Positions 10,867 to 21,661 of a stretch of 64,000 nt of DNA are shown piece by piece (position 1 is the first letter of the stretch; every line of letters starts with the position of its first letter). The position numbers were made by a program, and so were the translations under genes. Source of the stretch: Sparassis latifolia (Eukaryota > Basidiomycota > Agaricomycetes > Polyporales > Sparassidaceae); the NCBI GenBank assembly GCA_018466975.1, contig CM031556.1, positions 4,092,001 to 4,156,000 of the forward strand, in the 5' to 3' direction. Below the pieces are notes generated by a model that was given only the letters and a program-made list of their open reading frames with translations, was not told the DNA's origin and searched no databases.

Positions 10867-12772
10867 TCACCTGCGCGCCTTCAACCCCTCGCGCAGGACC
10901 ACCCACTGCATCAAGGTCAAACCCCGGCCCAACAGTTCCTCCCGAATGACGGTATCCCACTGGTCCTTCGCCGCATACAGCGCCTCAAGGTCCTCGACAT
11001 CGCGCAAGCCCCATGCGTAGAAGAGCGCCGCGTGCTGCAAGAGCGGACGCTTCAGCCCGCTCAAGAACGCGCATATGGGATTGCTCCAGCCAATGCAGGG
11101 CGGGAGCGTAGGAGCTGGAGAACCGGACGCACGATCTTCCCCAACGCGCCCCGGTAGAGCCGAAAGACGCGATTTAAGGCCTGCGCGCAGGACGGGCCAT
11201 TGAGCGAGGTCCCCGCCATGCTGCGTGCGGAGGTGCACATGTAAGACAGACCACTCGTCCTCCGACATCGCACAGAGCGCGTCCAGGTCGGCTCCGCTAC
11301 GGCACCCGAATGAGTGGAATGCAGGCTCAAGGAAGGAGAGATCCGTTGCGAGGCTGCGCAAGAACAGATAGACAGGGCCGAGAATGCCTAGCTGCGAAGA
11401 AGGTGAAGCTGTAGCATGGGAGGACTGAGCCGAGGAGGCGGAGTCCGTCGTCGCGTTAATACTCAACGTCGAAGGACATGCTGTCTCGTTCTGATTAGAC
11501 ATCGGGAGCGGTAAAGAGTATGGTTCCAGAGATCCGCCTTCGAAATGCGCAGAATCTACAGAGCCAGAACGCCCTGTAACAGTGGACAGGGAGAGGTTGA
11601 CAGGCGACATGTGAGACATCGGAGGTGAAATCGGTGAATTTCCTACGGGAGGTAGGAGAAGGTCGTTGGAGACTGGTGTCCGGGCCCCTGAATTTTCCCC
11701 AGACGTCTCTTTCGTATGCAACGGCAAGAATACCGGGTCAATTAGTGAAATATCAGATGAGGTTGACCGGTGCAGATCAACTCCGCGCGGAACGTTGACA
11801 TCCATGCTGGTACGATCCGCCAGAGACAAATGGTGCGACGAAGGGCTCGACTGAAGGTTTTCTTGAAGTTCATCATCATTGTCTGGGTACTGAAGAGAAG
11901 GAACAGAGGACATTTCGCGATCGTTCAGGTCGGGCAGTGCAAGATCAGGAGACAAAGAACGCAAGCCTGAGAATGAGACACTAGGGTTGAACGAAACCGA
12001 GGACGTGATGGCGACAGGGTTGTACTCACAGTCCATTTCCACCTCGAGCTCCTCAGTGTCGATATTGGATTCCTGTGTAACTGTGGCATGCTGCCTGTGC
12101 GTATCCACTTCGTCCTTAGTGCTTCCATCGGAATCCTTGTCCAGAGCGCCATCAAGTGATTTCCTGCTGGTCGTAGCCTCATTCGGGAAGAGATTATTGA
12201 TTTGTTGAATGAGATCAATACCCGTTAGAACCGTAGATGTCCCGATGACTGCACTTGATCGTGGAGTTTGTGAGTACCTGAGAGTAGAACCATTGTAGTA
12301 GCGCCAGCTTCTTTCCTGAGCCTTGGATGTCGACCTGCATGTCGACCTTGTATTATTGCTCCTAAGTTCTTCGTAATCAGGTACTTACGTCAACGTGATA
12401 TATGGCGGAAAGTACAATTGCAGATGACTCGTGGATGTTGACGCCGGGGGGTGGCAAGCCGACGACAGACTCGCATGTTCCTAATTATCCGTGAACTTGG
12501 AAAAACAGCGGTAAGTCGAGACTCACTTCCAAACAGCCTGGATCTTGGTATGCCCTGTGGCACCGCGGACAGTGAAATCGACCGGTGAGGGGAGTTTTGT
12601 AGACATATTGTGCGAACACAAGGTCGGGAAAGACGACCTTGCAGAATATACTGCCCGTATCAGGGTATCGACGGTTGTGACGTTCCTTGCAGGAGGAGCA
12701 GAAGACATGGGCTACAGGCCGGCCACCGGCACTTGCCCGTCGAGAACCCACCGACATGTAATTAGAAGCCAT
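10867..12772 (-). CDS. Gene A: Cys/His-cluster plus tandem SAM-like module protein (candidate regulator)
   Basis: Predicted exons 12527-12772, 12389-12480 and 10867-12346 give 605 aa in one frame. Residues 20-80 hold a Cys/His-rich cluster: CSSC, IFCKV and FHCPRCHRAY. This is followed by about 350 residues of Ser/Pro-rich acidic sequence. Two copies of a roughly 70-residue helical module lie at about 436-508 and 535-605, with the pattern FLxxL, LxxHxxxF, Gl..-DLdaL, W...(L)..GLtlmqWvvLreGLkaR. The same module pair occurs in genes B and C of this window. The acceptor of intron 2 could be 12 nt later without frame change. A stop-free 63-nt GT...CAG segment near codon 219 may be a further intron. 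A DNA- or protein-binding regulator is inferred from architecture only. It is divergent from gene B. Confidence 0.75.
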
Positions 12773-13381
12773 GGCGCTGAAATCTGCCGCCAGTACATAT
12801 ATAGTCAGTTGGGTAAAGAGCGGTCAGGAATTCATGCGGAGGTACCTGCAAGACAATGCACGAACAGTTATTCGGGGAAACGACGGCGGGCGAACGGATT
12901 GAAACGGCGAGCAGGGCTTGTGCTATCTGTCAATGGTTGTAAAGCCTCATTCAGTCAAAGGAATTTGTGCTGGCACATATATTGAACCTAAAAGATCTCA
13001 GTGAAACCCGGATAACATGACGGGCACAGCCTGATATCGGACGACCACTGTGACTGCTCGGAGACAAGTTGTGGTTCTTTGTGGGTGTTTACGCTATCTG
13101 GGAATCTCTGTCACAAGCGTGACATAAGCTGTGTCGCGGGGGCTGCAATTTGCACGATCAACTCATTTCGTATCTAGGACGGCTCGTCTGCATAACAATC
13201 TGAAATTCGCCGCGACAAAAGTTCGCAATTTCGCCTCGTTTGAGAGAATCCCGAACACTCCTGAATGTAAGATGTTACAACACCAGGTAATTTCCTTCAC
13301 ACGCTTGTTGCTTATCAAAATTTCTGCATTCAGCTACGCACCATTGAATATATATAGTATCCAACCTCAAAAGTGATTGCG

Positions 13382-14937
13382 ATGGGCCCCTCGCGGTATG
13401 TTCATCCTTCATCGACGACGTGTGGAAGTGATCCAATGTTCCTCTTGACAGTCGTCGTCATATAACCCGTACCAAGCGCGCATTGATGCGATCGATGCGC
13501 TCCCAGAACTACACCGTGAGAGATATCTCGCAGTGGTTAGCTTGCGGCGAGTCGACCGTTAGCAAGGTTTTGCGAAATGACTATGGGGATAGCCTTGAAG
13601 AGGACGTGGACCATCTGGATGGGCGGGCCGGCGATATCACCAATGTCGACAACATGTCCGAGGATTCGATTGCAAGAACACTTGCAGCGCTCAAAGACGA
13701 GGATGAAGCCCTCGAATATGTCGAGGATGCGACTAGCACCCGCGATGATGAGAGTGATAATCACCCATCCATCTCAACAGCAGCCCAAGGTGCTCGGAAG
13801 TCGGCGAGATTGCGGGGACAGAAGGCCCCTTGTGAGATTTTTACTTACTTGTGCTACTTCCTGCTCTGAGCAACCACCTAGACATTCGCACATCCATCTC
13901 TCCCGATATATGTCTCCGTGCTCAACGAGCTCTCCCTCGAATGGTTGCTCAGACAGAGCTGCGATTCTCCTCTGAGTTAACGGCACTTCCGGATGAAGAA
14001 TCTGTTGGTGTTCACAGGTCGATGGGATTTGCAAGTCCACCGCTGCAGCCAGCTCTGCCAGTGAATGCTGTGGGACATAGTTCTGGACCTTCAGCCTCAA
14101 CAAATACACTGCAAGAGGTGGTACCGTGTACACACCTACCTCCCATTTCTCAGCGGCAGTCGCAAACACTGTCTTTCAATACACGAAATCAACCACATGT
14201 TTTGGATGCGACAACTACCAATATACATCCTCGACTACCGGGATCCTTGTTAGATAACAGGTTGCCTATTCATCAAACTCGGACTAGATCTCCTGCTCCC
14301 GCACAGCCGTTGAATTCAACCGTTACTTCCTCACGGTTTGCACAGCAGACTGGATTCAGGTGAGACCACATTGACTAGATAATTCTTATCAGATACTCAA
14401 TGGCTGATCTTCAGCCGGTCCATCCCCAATGTGGCATCCTGGCATGTGAGCCCTTTTGTGAAGAGGTTTCTTGAGACCATGAAGCCTCCCCTTACACATC
14501 ACACCAAAATTTTTGCAACAGTAGGAATCACAACACAGGCCCATATTCAGACTTTGGCATTGATGAAGCGTGAGGCACTCTGTGAGCTGCAGCAAGAGCT
14601 GCTTGGTAAAGGACTGACATTTATGGAATTTCTCCTCGTACTGCATGCTTTGAAAATGGTACATGATGAACTTGTTTCTCAGATGTCTTCGTCCACACAG
14701 TCTTCTTCAATCCCTCAGACAGTTGCTGCCTTTCTTGGTGGACTGCATCCATCTCTACTACAGCATGTACATGTTTTCCACAGTCTTGGCATCTGCGACA
14801 AGCACCTAGAGTCTCTACTGATACTGGACCCAGAACTGTACGGTATGTTCATCACAGAATTGCGTAAGAGAGGATTGACTTTTATGGAGTGTCTCATGAT
14901 AAAACATGCATGTAACTCTAGAAAGTTTACTGTATAA
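13382..14937 (+). CDS. Gene B: helix-turn-helix plus tandem SAM-like module protein (candidate regulator)
   Basis: Four exons, 13382-13395, 13452-13831, 13882-14359 and 14415-14937, sum to exactly 465 codons with every phase consistent. The N terminus is very basic (MGPSRRRHITRTKR), then residues about 22-48 form a helix-turn-helix of the resolvase/homeodomain-like type (YTVRDISQWLACGESTVSKVL). An acidic linker and an RKSARLRG basic patch follow, then about 150 residues of Ser/Pro/Thr-rich linker. The C terminus holds two helical modules, about 303-375 and 390-464, each ending in a GLTFMEF/GLTFMEC stretch. They correspond to the modules of genes A and C but have lost several of the Trp residues. 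DNA binding is likely from the HTH; role and targets are unknown. Confidence 0.75.
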
Positions 14938-16406
14938 TGAAGGTGTTCCGAGCTCGATTACCATCCATGCTTTATTTGCCTCCATGCTACATGGTTCATA
15001 CTCCATTCAAAGCAGTCACAAGTCCATTTCCTCCAGTCGTGTTATGTTTTGATATTCCTGCTGACCTCTCCATGTCTCTTAGGTATCATATGTCAGACCA
15101 CATCCAGTGTTTGCAAGATCGGCTAAAATCAGGTTGGTCCCACGTAAAAGCCCACTTTTGCCTCTTCCTTGTAACAGTGAGGGCAATTCTGCTTATTGGA
15201 TACGGTCTTCCACAGTAAACATATGATCATTCAGTTTGGCTCCACTCCTAGTAGTGTCCCGTGTTCCCCCTGGTGCCGCCCGCTACGTCCGCCAAAACTT
15301 TCGGATAGCTTGATACCTGGATTGCACGACAGGAGACACGTCGCGGAACGTCGTGTGAACACAAGAGCAGCCCCGCCCTCTGCCTCTAAATCGAATAACG
15401 CCGTGACACTTCCCTATTGTGACGCTCCACATGCAGCCCGCATAACGATCCTCGCGCGGACACCACGCACCCATGCGCCATGCACGAGGTGCCTGCGCTG
15501 AAGGCGTTGCGCACACAGCAGACGTATCGGCGTTCTTTGTGGAACGTCATGGGCTCCGTTCGCACTGCGATGGTGGAAATAGCTGGTGCGGTATGTGTGA
15601 TATGCTCACGGACACTCGCTGAGTTCGCGGGCATTCCGATCTGCCGTAGTGGAAGATATCCATTCACGACGCTGCACGCCGATCTTCTCCCTCATTAAGA
15701 ACTCCAACGATAATCCCATTGCGTTGCCTCTTCAACGAGCTCAGTTGGAAGTGATGACGAGGAAAACGTTGCTGCTTGGTCGTGCTGCTTGAACAAGGCA
15801 TACTTTGTAGTGGAGGAACAGCGACAGGCAAGTATGTCTGCCTCACCTTGTCCATCAATCTAGTAACGGACTACTAGTATCGCCTCGGCTCGAAACCGAT
15901 CGTCATTGGGTCCCGTCGTGTTGTCAACTTCCGCTCATCGCCGTAAATATCTCTGACGTTGTTCACCTACCAAGGTAGGACCTTGATTACTAGGCTTGCT
16001 TGCTCTATCCTAAAGTGTGCGACGGCCCGTTACTGGGTGGCGACCACATGTTGAACTGCACTCGACTTACAGCTCTCATCGAGAACCTCTAAACGACAGA
16101 GACGACGGATACCGCCACGGCCTATGTCGTAAAAGCGACGGAGAATACCTGCAGGAGAACCAATCATCGGCGGCACCGCGGGAGCGGCAACGTGCTGAAG
16201 TCCGTGGGTGAGCGCGGCTGCCATTTCCTTCCATCTTCTTGGTCAACTCGACGTATTGGCTCACGGGCAGCTGCTGACAGAACAGGTCAAGATACATGCA
16301 TATTTGAAGAGGTTAGCCGTTATTGGGAGCTGCTCATTTCCTCATCTGCCTTAAATTGCAAGAAGATCTGTGCCCAACCGGCAGACATTTTTACAGACAT
16401 TCCATA
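14938..16406. other. Stretch without a recognisable gene
   Basis: Several short open frames on both strands but none with family resemblance. A minus-strand pair of frames at 16030-16297 starts plausibly but shows no supported splice model. Confidence 0.35.
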
Positions 16407-18391
16407 ATGTCCATATCCGGGTCCACCGCTGCGTCTGAACCCCCAGCAGAGCACCCTTCGACCCCGACCGCTGCGTCGTCTGTCAAAACGCTCTCTGTTG
16501 AGCCCTCGGACTCCCATGTACAATTCACGAAGGATTTCGGCTTTCTACCCATCCCACGTCGCTTGCGCTATGAGCCCGAACATTCTATACATTTTGGGCT
16601 CCTTTTGAACGCGACGTTTGGCCTAGGGGGCACATTTCGTGAGTCTCTGTCATCCGTCCGAGGAGCGTGGTCGTTGATCATGTGCAGTTGTCGCAAACGT
16701 TTATTGGTGCCAGCCAATCCTCAGTATGTCCTTCTGCATTTGCTAGATTTCACAACGTCTGTTGTTTCTGCCAACCATAACGCAGCTGGGCGAGCCCACT
16801 GGTCGCGTAGCTTTGTCATAGCTGTCGGCGAATCCACTGACGTCCTTCACAAGTTTCCTGTTGCTATTAAATTCTGTCCTTTTCGAACTACCTGACTTTA
16901 CGAAATGTAGTCCAACTTTCGGATTCGTTCAATGTCACATACGACGACGTCTCGCGAATTCCAACCTTGATTCAGGCTGGGTGAGCATCTTTCCGTGTAC
17001 TCGCTGTCCATACTAATGATCTGACAGCTACGCCGTCGGCATGCTCACGATATCCATCCTAGGCGACCTAGTGCGCCGACGGCCTCTCTTGCTACTGCTT
17101 GTCGTCATATCCGCTTCGCTGACTATCGGACTCGCGTTCACTAAGAGCTTGATCACGTTTGAGGTGCTCAGCTTCTTCATCGGCGCTGCCAGCATTACGC
17201 CACAAATCCTCGTATCGCTCGCCGCAGATCTCGCGCCGCCCGAACGGCGCGTCTGCGCTCTCAATCGTCCTCTCGGGTTTGCTCTTCGGTGTACTCCTCG
17301 CTCGGGTCATCGCGGGAATCATCACCCAGTTCGTGTCGTGGCGCGTAGTATATTATTTGGCCATAGGCCTACAATTCAGCGTAGCGCTCCTGCTCTACCT
17401 TGTGCTGCCAGACTATCCTGCTCACAACAAGGGTGCGACATACTTCGGCATCCTTTTCAGCCTGGCCAGGTTCCTAATCACAGAGCCACTGCTCGTGCAG
17501 GCGACGATCATTAACTTCCTAGCGAGTGCGTGCTTCAGCAATTTCTGGGTGCGTCAGGGCAGAACATCCGGATTCATTAATGTTGCTCATGCATGCACTT
17601 AGGTCACGCTGACGTTCCTCCTTGGCGGACCACCATACAACTACTCCACACTCGTCATCGGCCTCTTCGGGTTGGTGGGCATGTTCGGTGTTGCGATGGC
17701 ACCGGTCATCGGGTGGCTCATCGACGGGCTGATCGCGTGGTTCGCCGCAGGCATTGCAGTGCTCGCATTTCTTGTTTTCCAGGCCATCGCCGTCGGCGCA
17801 GACGGCGTGAACATTGCTGCTATCGTCATTGTCTGCTTCGGGATCGACGTCTTCCGCCAGATGATCCAAGTCTCGCTTATGAGCGCCGTCTTCGGGCTCG
17901 ACGTCAATGCGCGATCACGGCTAAATGCCATTCTCATCATCGCGGTGCGGCCTCCCGCGCACGGCGCTTCTCTTTCGCCTCACTGACTACTTGTATGCCA
18001 GTACCTTCTCGGCATGGTGATGGGCACCTCGGTGGGTACACGGGTGTTCGATGAGTACGGATGGCGGCCGTCCGCCGCGCTCTCGCTCGGGTGGACGGGG
18101 CTCATGCTCTTCGTGATGCTCCTCCGTGGCCCTCATGTCCCGCGACGCACGTGGTTCGGGTACATGGGCGGTATCGAGATCCGCAAAAAGAAGCTCGCTG
18201 TGCGTGCACACCGTGCGGAGGAGGGCACCGCCACGAGTGAGGCCGTGCTACGCGAAGAGATGCAAGAAAAGGGCAGCTCTCGTATGAGTATCGAGAGCGA
18301 GGGCGAGGTGACGGAGAAGGTGCGAATGGCAGAAGGGTGTATAGGGAGTGAGGTAATTCAGAGCGACAATGACTCCGCACAGATGGTGTAG
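16407..18391 (+). CDS. Major facilitator superfamily transporter, with an internal frameshift
   Basis: ATG at 16407. Exons: 16407-16638, 16688-16723 (36 nt), 16911-16980, 17028-17548, 17603-17944 and 18002-18391. The translated pieces join as an MFS protein of about 12 spans: a cytosolic Ser/Thr-rich N terminus, TFLVANVYWCQPIL in span 1, LGDLVRRRPLLLLL as the loop 2-3 motif, SWRVVYYLAIG, FSNFWVTLTFLLGGPPYNYS, and a charged C-terminal tail. The reading frame must shift once near 17250 (between APPER and SALSIVLSGLLFG), where the sequence reads CGGCGCGTC; no intron fits there. This is either an indel error or a real lesion. Intron 2 is unusually long (187 nt). Substrate unknown; a proton-coupled small-molecule carrier is inferred. 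Confidence 0.82.
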
Positions 18392-19003
18392 TGATATTGA
18401 TGGAATTTCGTGACTATTATTTAGAAGACACTCCGGTGCGTGTTTTGCGGACGCTCCCCGACGATCTCAGTACATGTAACACGTAGTATATATTATTTAT
18501 CGTAAATTTGAGCAGAGGATATCGTATGCAACGTTCCGCTCGAACTGCAACGCGTCTGACATGGTGACTGCTACGGGTGAGTGGAGAAATGGCTAAACGC
18601 TTTTCTGCTCGATTTTGCTTACACTAAGTACCAGCCTGCAGGCACGCAGAAGTAAGATTGCGAGGCCGTGTAAATTCACTGAAATCAGGAACTAACCATT
18701 TGCACCTTCCGACCCCAGTAAGTAGTAAGAGGGGACCTCCTGAGCCGTGAGGCGATGCTAAAACTTACTGCTATGGTGGCTAGAAGCGCGAACCGTGATA
18801 TAGCCCAAATGTTCAAATCTTTGTACCATTTTTTACTCACTTTGGTATGTATCTCAAACCAACGGCGAGAATTATTACCGTACAATTTGTCCTTATTTGT
18901 TCGACGGATGCTCGCTGTGGCCCACCGAGGCTCACGCTACTCGGTGTGTCCGCCGTTCCAACTTTCAACATACCGAGAAACATTCTGCTCACCATAAGCC
19001 AGG
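18392..19003. other. Intergenic stretch
   Basis: About 600 bp between the transporter and the ING gene. No gene seen; expected to hold the transporter 3' UTR and the ING promoter. Confidence 0.4.
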
Positions 19004-20483
19004 ATGCCCAGAAGACCACCCAACATCGTTCTGCCGACGGCACCAGCGACACCATACTCTCTGGCCATCCTCTCCGAGTATACCCACACCCTGGATTCAC
19101 TCCCGCTTGACCTCTCCCGCAATTTCGCCGACCTTCGCGAGCTCGATGCCGTACTTTCGTTGTCTATGTCTATGCTTACGAACAAGATCACTCAGTTGAC
19201 GAGCATGATTGAAAACAATACCGCCTCGAAGGTAGAGCGGCTTCAGCTTCTCATGAATATCGCAGAAGAGGCGCATCGTCTGAAGCTGGGCGGAGAAGAC
19301 AAGATACGCGTTGCGTGCTACGCTGCCGATGGGCTACGTGGACACAGAGCTCATATGCGAATGCTCCTGGCACATATGCCCGATGTCGAATATGATAGCC
19401 TTGCGGACCGGCTTGGGCGCAGGACGGTGTTCCCCACGTTGCTACGCGCACGTACTACCCGCTGGGTATGACCGAGGGAGGAAGGAGGCAGAGACGAGGT
19501 GCTGTTGGAAGCTTGTTGACGGGCGCGGCGGTAGAAGCAACCCCCAATAAGAGGAAGAGGGTCAATGGCAGGGACGAGGACCTTGATGTCTCAAAGTCAC
19601 CAAGGAAGGAAAGGGCGGCCGATAATTCACGGCAGCGGAATACTGTCAGAACTAAGAGGCATGTTGACCTATTTCTCGATGCATGTTTCGGTTAATGTTC
19701 ATTGCATGAGATGTAGGACGGAGCGAGCTGCGTCCCCTGCAGAATCTACGTTGTCGGTGGCCTCGCACATGCCCCAATCCTCCCATCTGGCTATGCAGTC
19801 TCATACCACGAATTCACGTCAGAACGGGCATGGTCGAGCACCAAGCACGGCATCAGCATCCAATAGCAGACGTGCTCGCGCTTCACGCACGACTCCGGAT
19901 GCTCTAGCTGCTCAGCTAGACTCTGCCGCATCACGCAGGGATGTCTTCAATGCGCCCCCTTCGTCTTCCGCTTCGCATCCTTCACTCCCTATTCCATATG
20001 CGCCGAACGAGTTGAATGCCCACGGCCTAAGCGCCACGCACTTGCCGAATAGCGTGTCGGAGTGGGCTCATGGGCAATTGGAGGGCCCCGGCATGCCTGT
20101 TGCACGGAACTTTGTGAGTACCACGTCTGTGGTCGCGGAAACTGTAGATGCTGGGGCAGGGGCTGGTGTAGAGGTGGACGGGGATCCTGACGATGGCAAG
20201 ACGTACTGTTTCTGCGACGGCGTTAGTTACGGTGACATGATTGCATGTGACGACAAGAACTGTGAACGGGAGTGGGTAAGTGTTGACACGGCGCGGGCTG
20301 AGTTTCTGACGGATGCTGATCACGTTTCGGCAGTTTCACCTACCATGTATTGGACTTACCGTTCCACCAGATGGGACATGGTACTGCGATGCTTGCCGCG
20401 CGAAACGGAATAAGCAACGAGGCGGCCGTGGAGGGAAAAAAAGAACTGGTGGGGCCCGCGCGGGCGCACGCAATACATCATGA
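19004..20483 (+). CDS. ING-family PHD-finger protein (histone acetyltransferase/deacetylase complex subunit)
   Basis: The ING N-terminal coiled region starts at ATG 19004 (EYTHTLDSLPLDLSRNFADLR). The ING linker follows (TVFPHVATRTYYPLGM), then a Ser/Ala-rich region and a C-terminal PHD finger (CFCDGVSYGDMIACD, then FHLPCIGLTVPPDGTWYCDAC) with all eight Cys4-His-Cys3 ligands. The tail is Gly/Lys/Arg-rich and ends at 20483. The PHD is split by an intron at 20276-20333. The intron at 19659-19716 fits phase only with a GC donor. The frame must gain one C at 19432-19435 (CCCC) to read through the conserved TVFPHV join, probably an indel error. By family, it reads H3K4 methylation within NuA4- or Rpd3-type complexes, as yeast Yng2/Pho23 do; which complex is not determined. 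Confidence 0.87.
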
Positions 20484-20844
20484 TCTTTATGTGTTCTCGT
20501 ACCTTATCCATATTCCATATGTTTTCGTTTCCTACACGACAGTCGTGCACCCTAATATCGTGTAGGATTCGGTGTGCTATGTATTGCCTTTGTATTTATA
20601 TGTATATTCTTCACTTCATATTCGAAGCCTCATCTTGTTTCTCCCTGGATGGTCGGCTATGCGTGTCACTGTTAAATATGATGAGAAAGCAAGTTGAAGC
20701 CGGTGAACGTTTGAACATCGTAAAGTGACATTGACAAGGTTGCGTTGAAATGTCACGTGTAGATGTGCACATCGCTCAAGTGGGCGAGTGCTCCTTGACT
20801 ACCTACTTACGACTCCCCGCCGTCGTCTCTCGTCGCCTTGCGTT

Positions 20845-21661
20845 ATGGCCAACGACTTACCCAGCGCGCTGCTCTGCTTCCCTCAAGAGATCCTGTTGCA
20901 CATCTGTATGCTTTGTACGCGACTCAATACAACTTTCAGTACTTACCCAGAGTCGGGAACAGTGTCATTTCTCGATTTACCGGATCTTGCTAGTCTTGCA
21001 CAAGTGTCCCCACTCTTTGCTGTTCTTACAGATGATCCTGTGTTGCACCATAAGCGCATTTACGTCGTTGCACCTTCACGCGTATCGCACTCGTTGTTCG
21101 GACAGAGTTCGGCTGGTGTTCCATTCCGGCCGACAGTTGCAGACCTAGTGCACCGAGGAATCATGCGCGGTCTTGGAATTGAGCGAAGATGGAGGGACGG
21201 GCTTTATTTCTATTCCTCGCATGTAGGTCTCTTGTACTCCCTGTTCCCGTCACTTTCGTCGTCGTTGATGTATGTTACAGATGGTAACACAATACGAGAA
21301 CTCCCTTCGCTTGCAACGCACCCATGCTGCAAATGTTGTCGCACATACGCTGCGTAGGCGGACTTCTGCCGCCCTCTCACGCGTATATTCTGTACGGGTG
21401 CTGCCGGACGAAGCGCTTGCCTTCCCATCTTTGATTTCACCGTCGTTGATACCTGCCATGCGACGGCTGAAGTGGTCTGTCCAGAAGGACCAGCTTGCAC
21501 GCTTCGTGAAAGACCGAAGTGACATGGCCCGTAATGGTGGTATCGTCTCGTGGCTCGAAGGCCGTGGCAAGACAGTTATGCGCAGAGAAAACGAACGTGT
21601 GCGGCTCGCGGTATGCCCTGGCATCAGGGGTATGGTGCGTTTCTACGAGGATTTGGGGTGA
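20845..21661 (+). CDS. F-box-like protein
   Basis: Exons 20845-21222 and 21281-21661 (intron 58 nt) give 252 aa. The N terminus has an F-box-like helical segment: LLCFPQEILLHICML, then DLPDLASLAQVSPLFAVLTDDPVLHHKRI, as in substrate adaptors of SCF ubiquitin ligases. The remainder is basic and helical, with no recognised repeats (no WD40 or LRR). The ATG at 20845 is preferred over an upstream non-ATG opening. A Skp1-binding function is inferred; no substrate can be suggested. Confidence 0.65.

Noticed and set aside
16724..16910. Possible extra exon in the 187-nt intron of the MFS gene
   Set aside because: Joining the flanking exons directly gives the expected first membrane span and loop; the open frame inside adds nothing recognisable.
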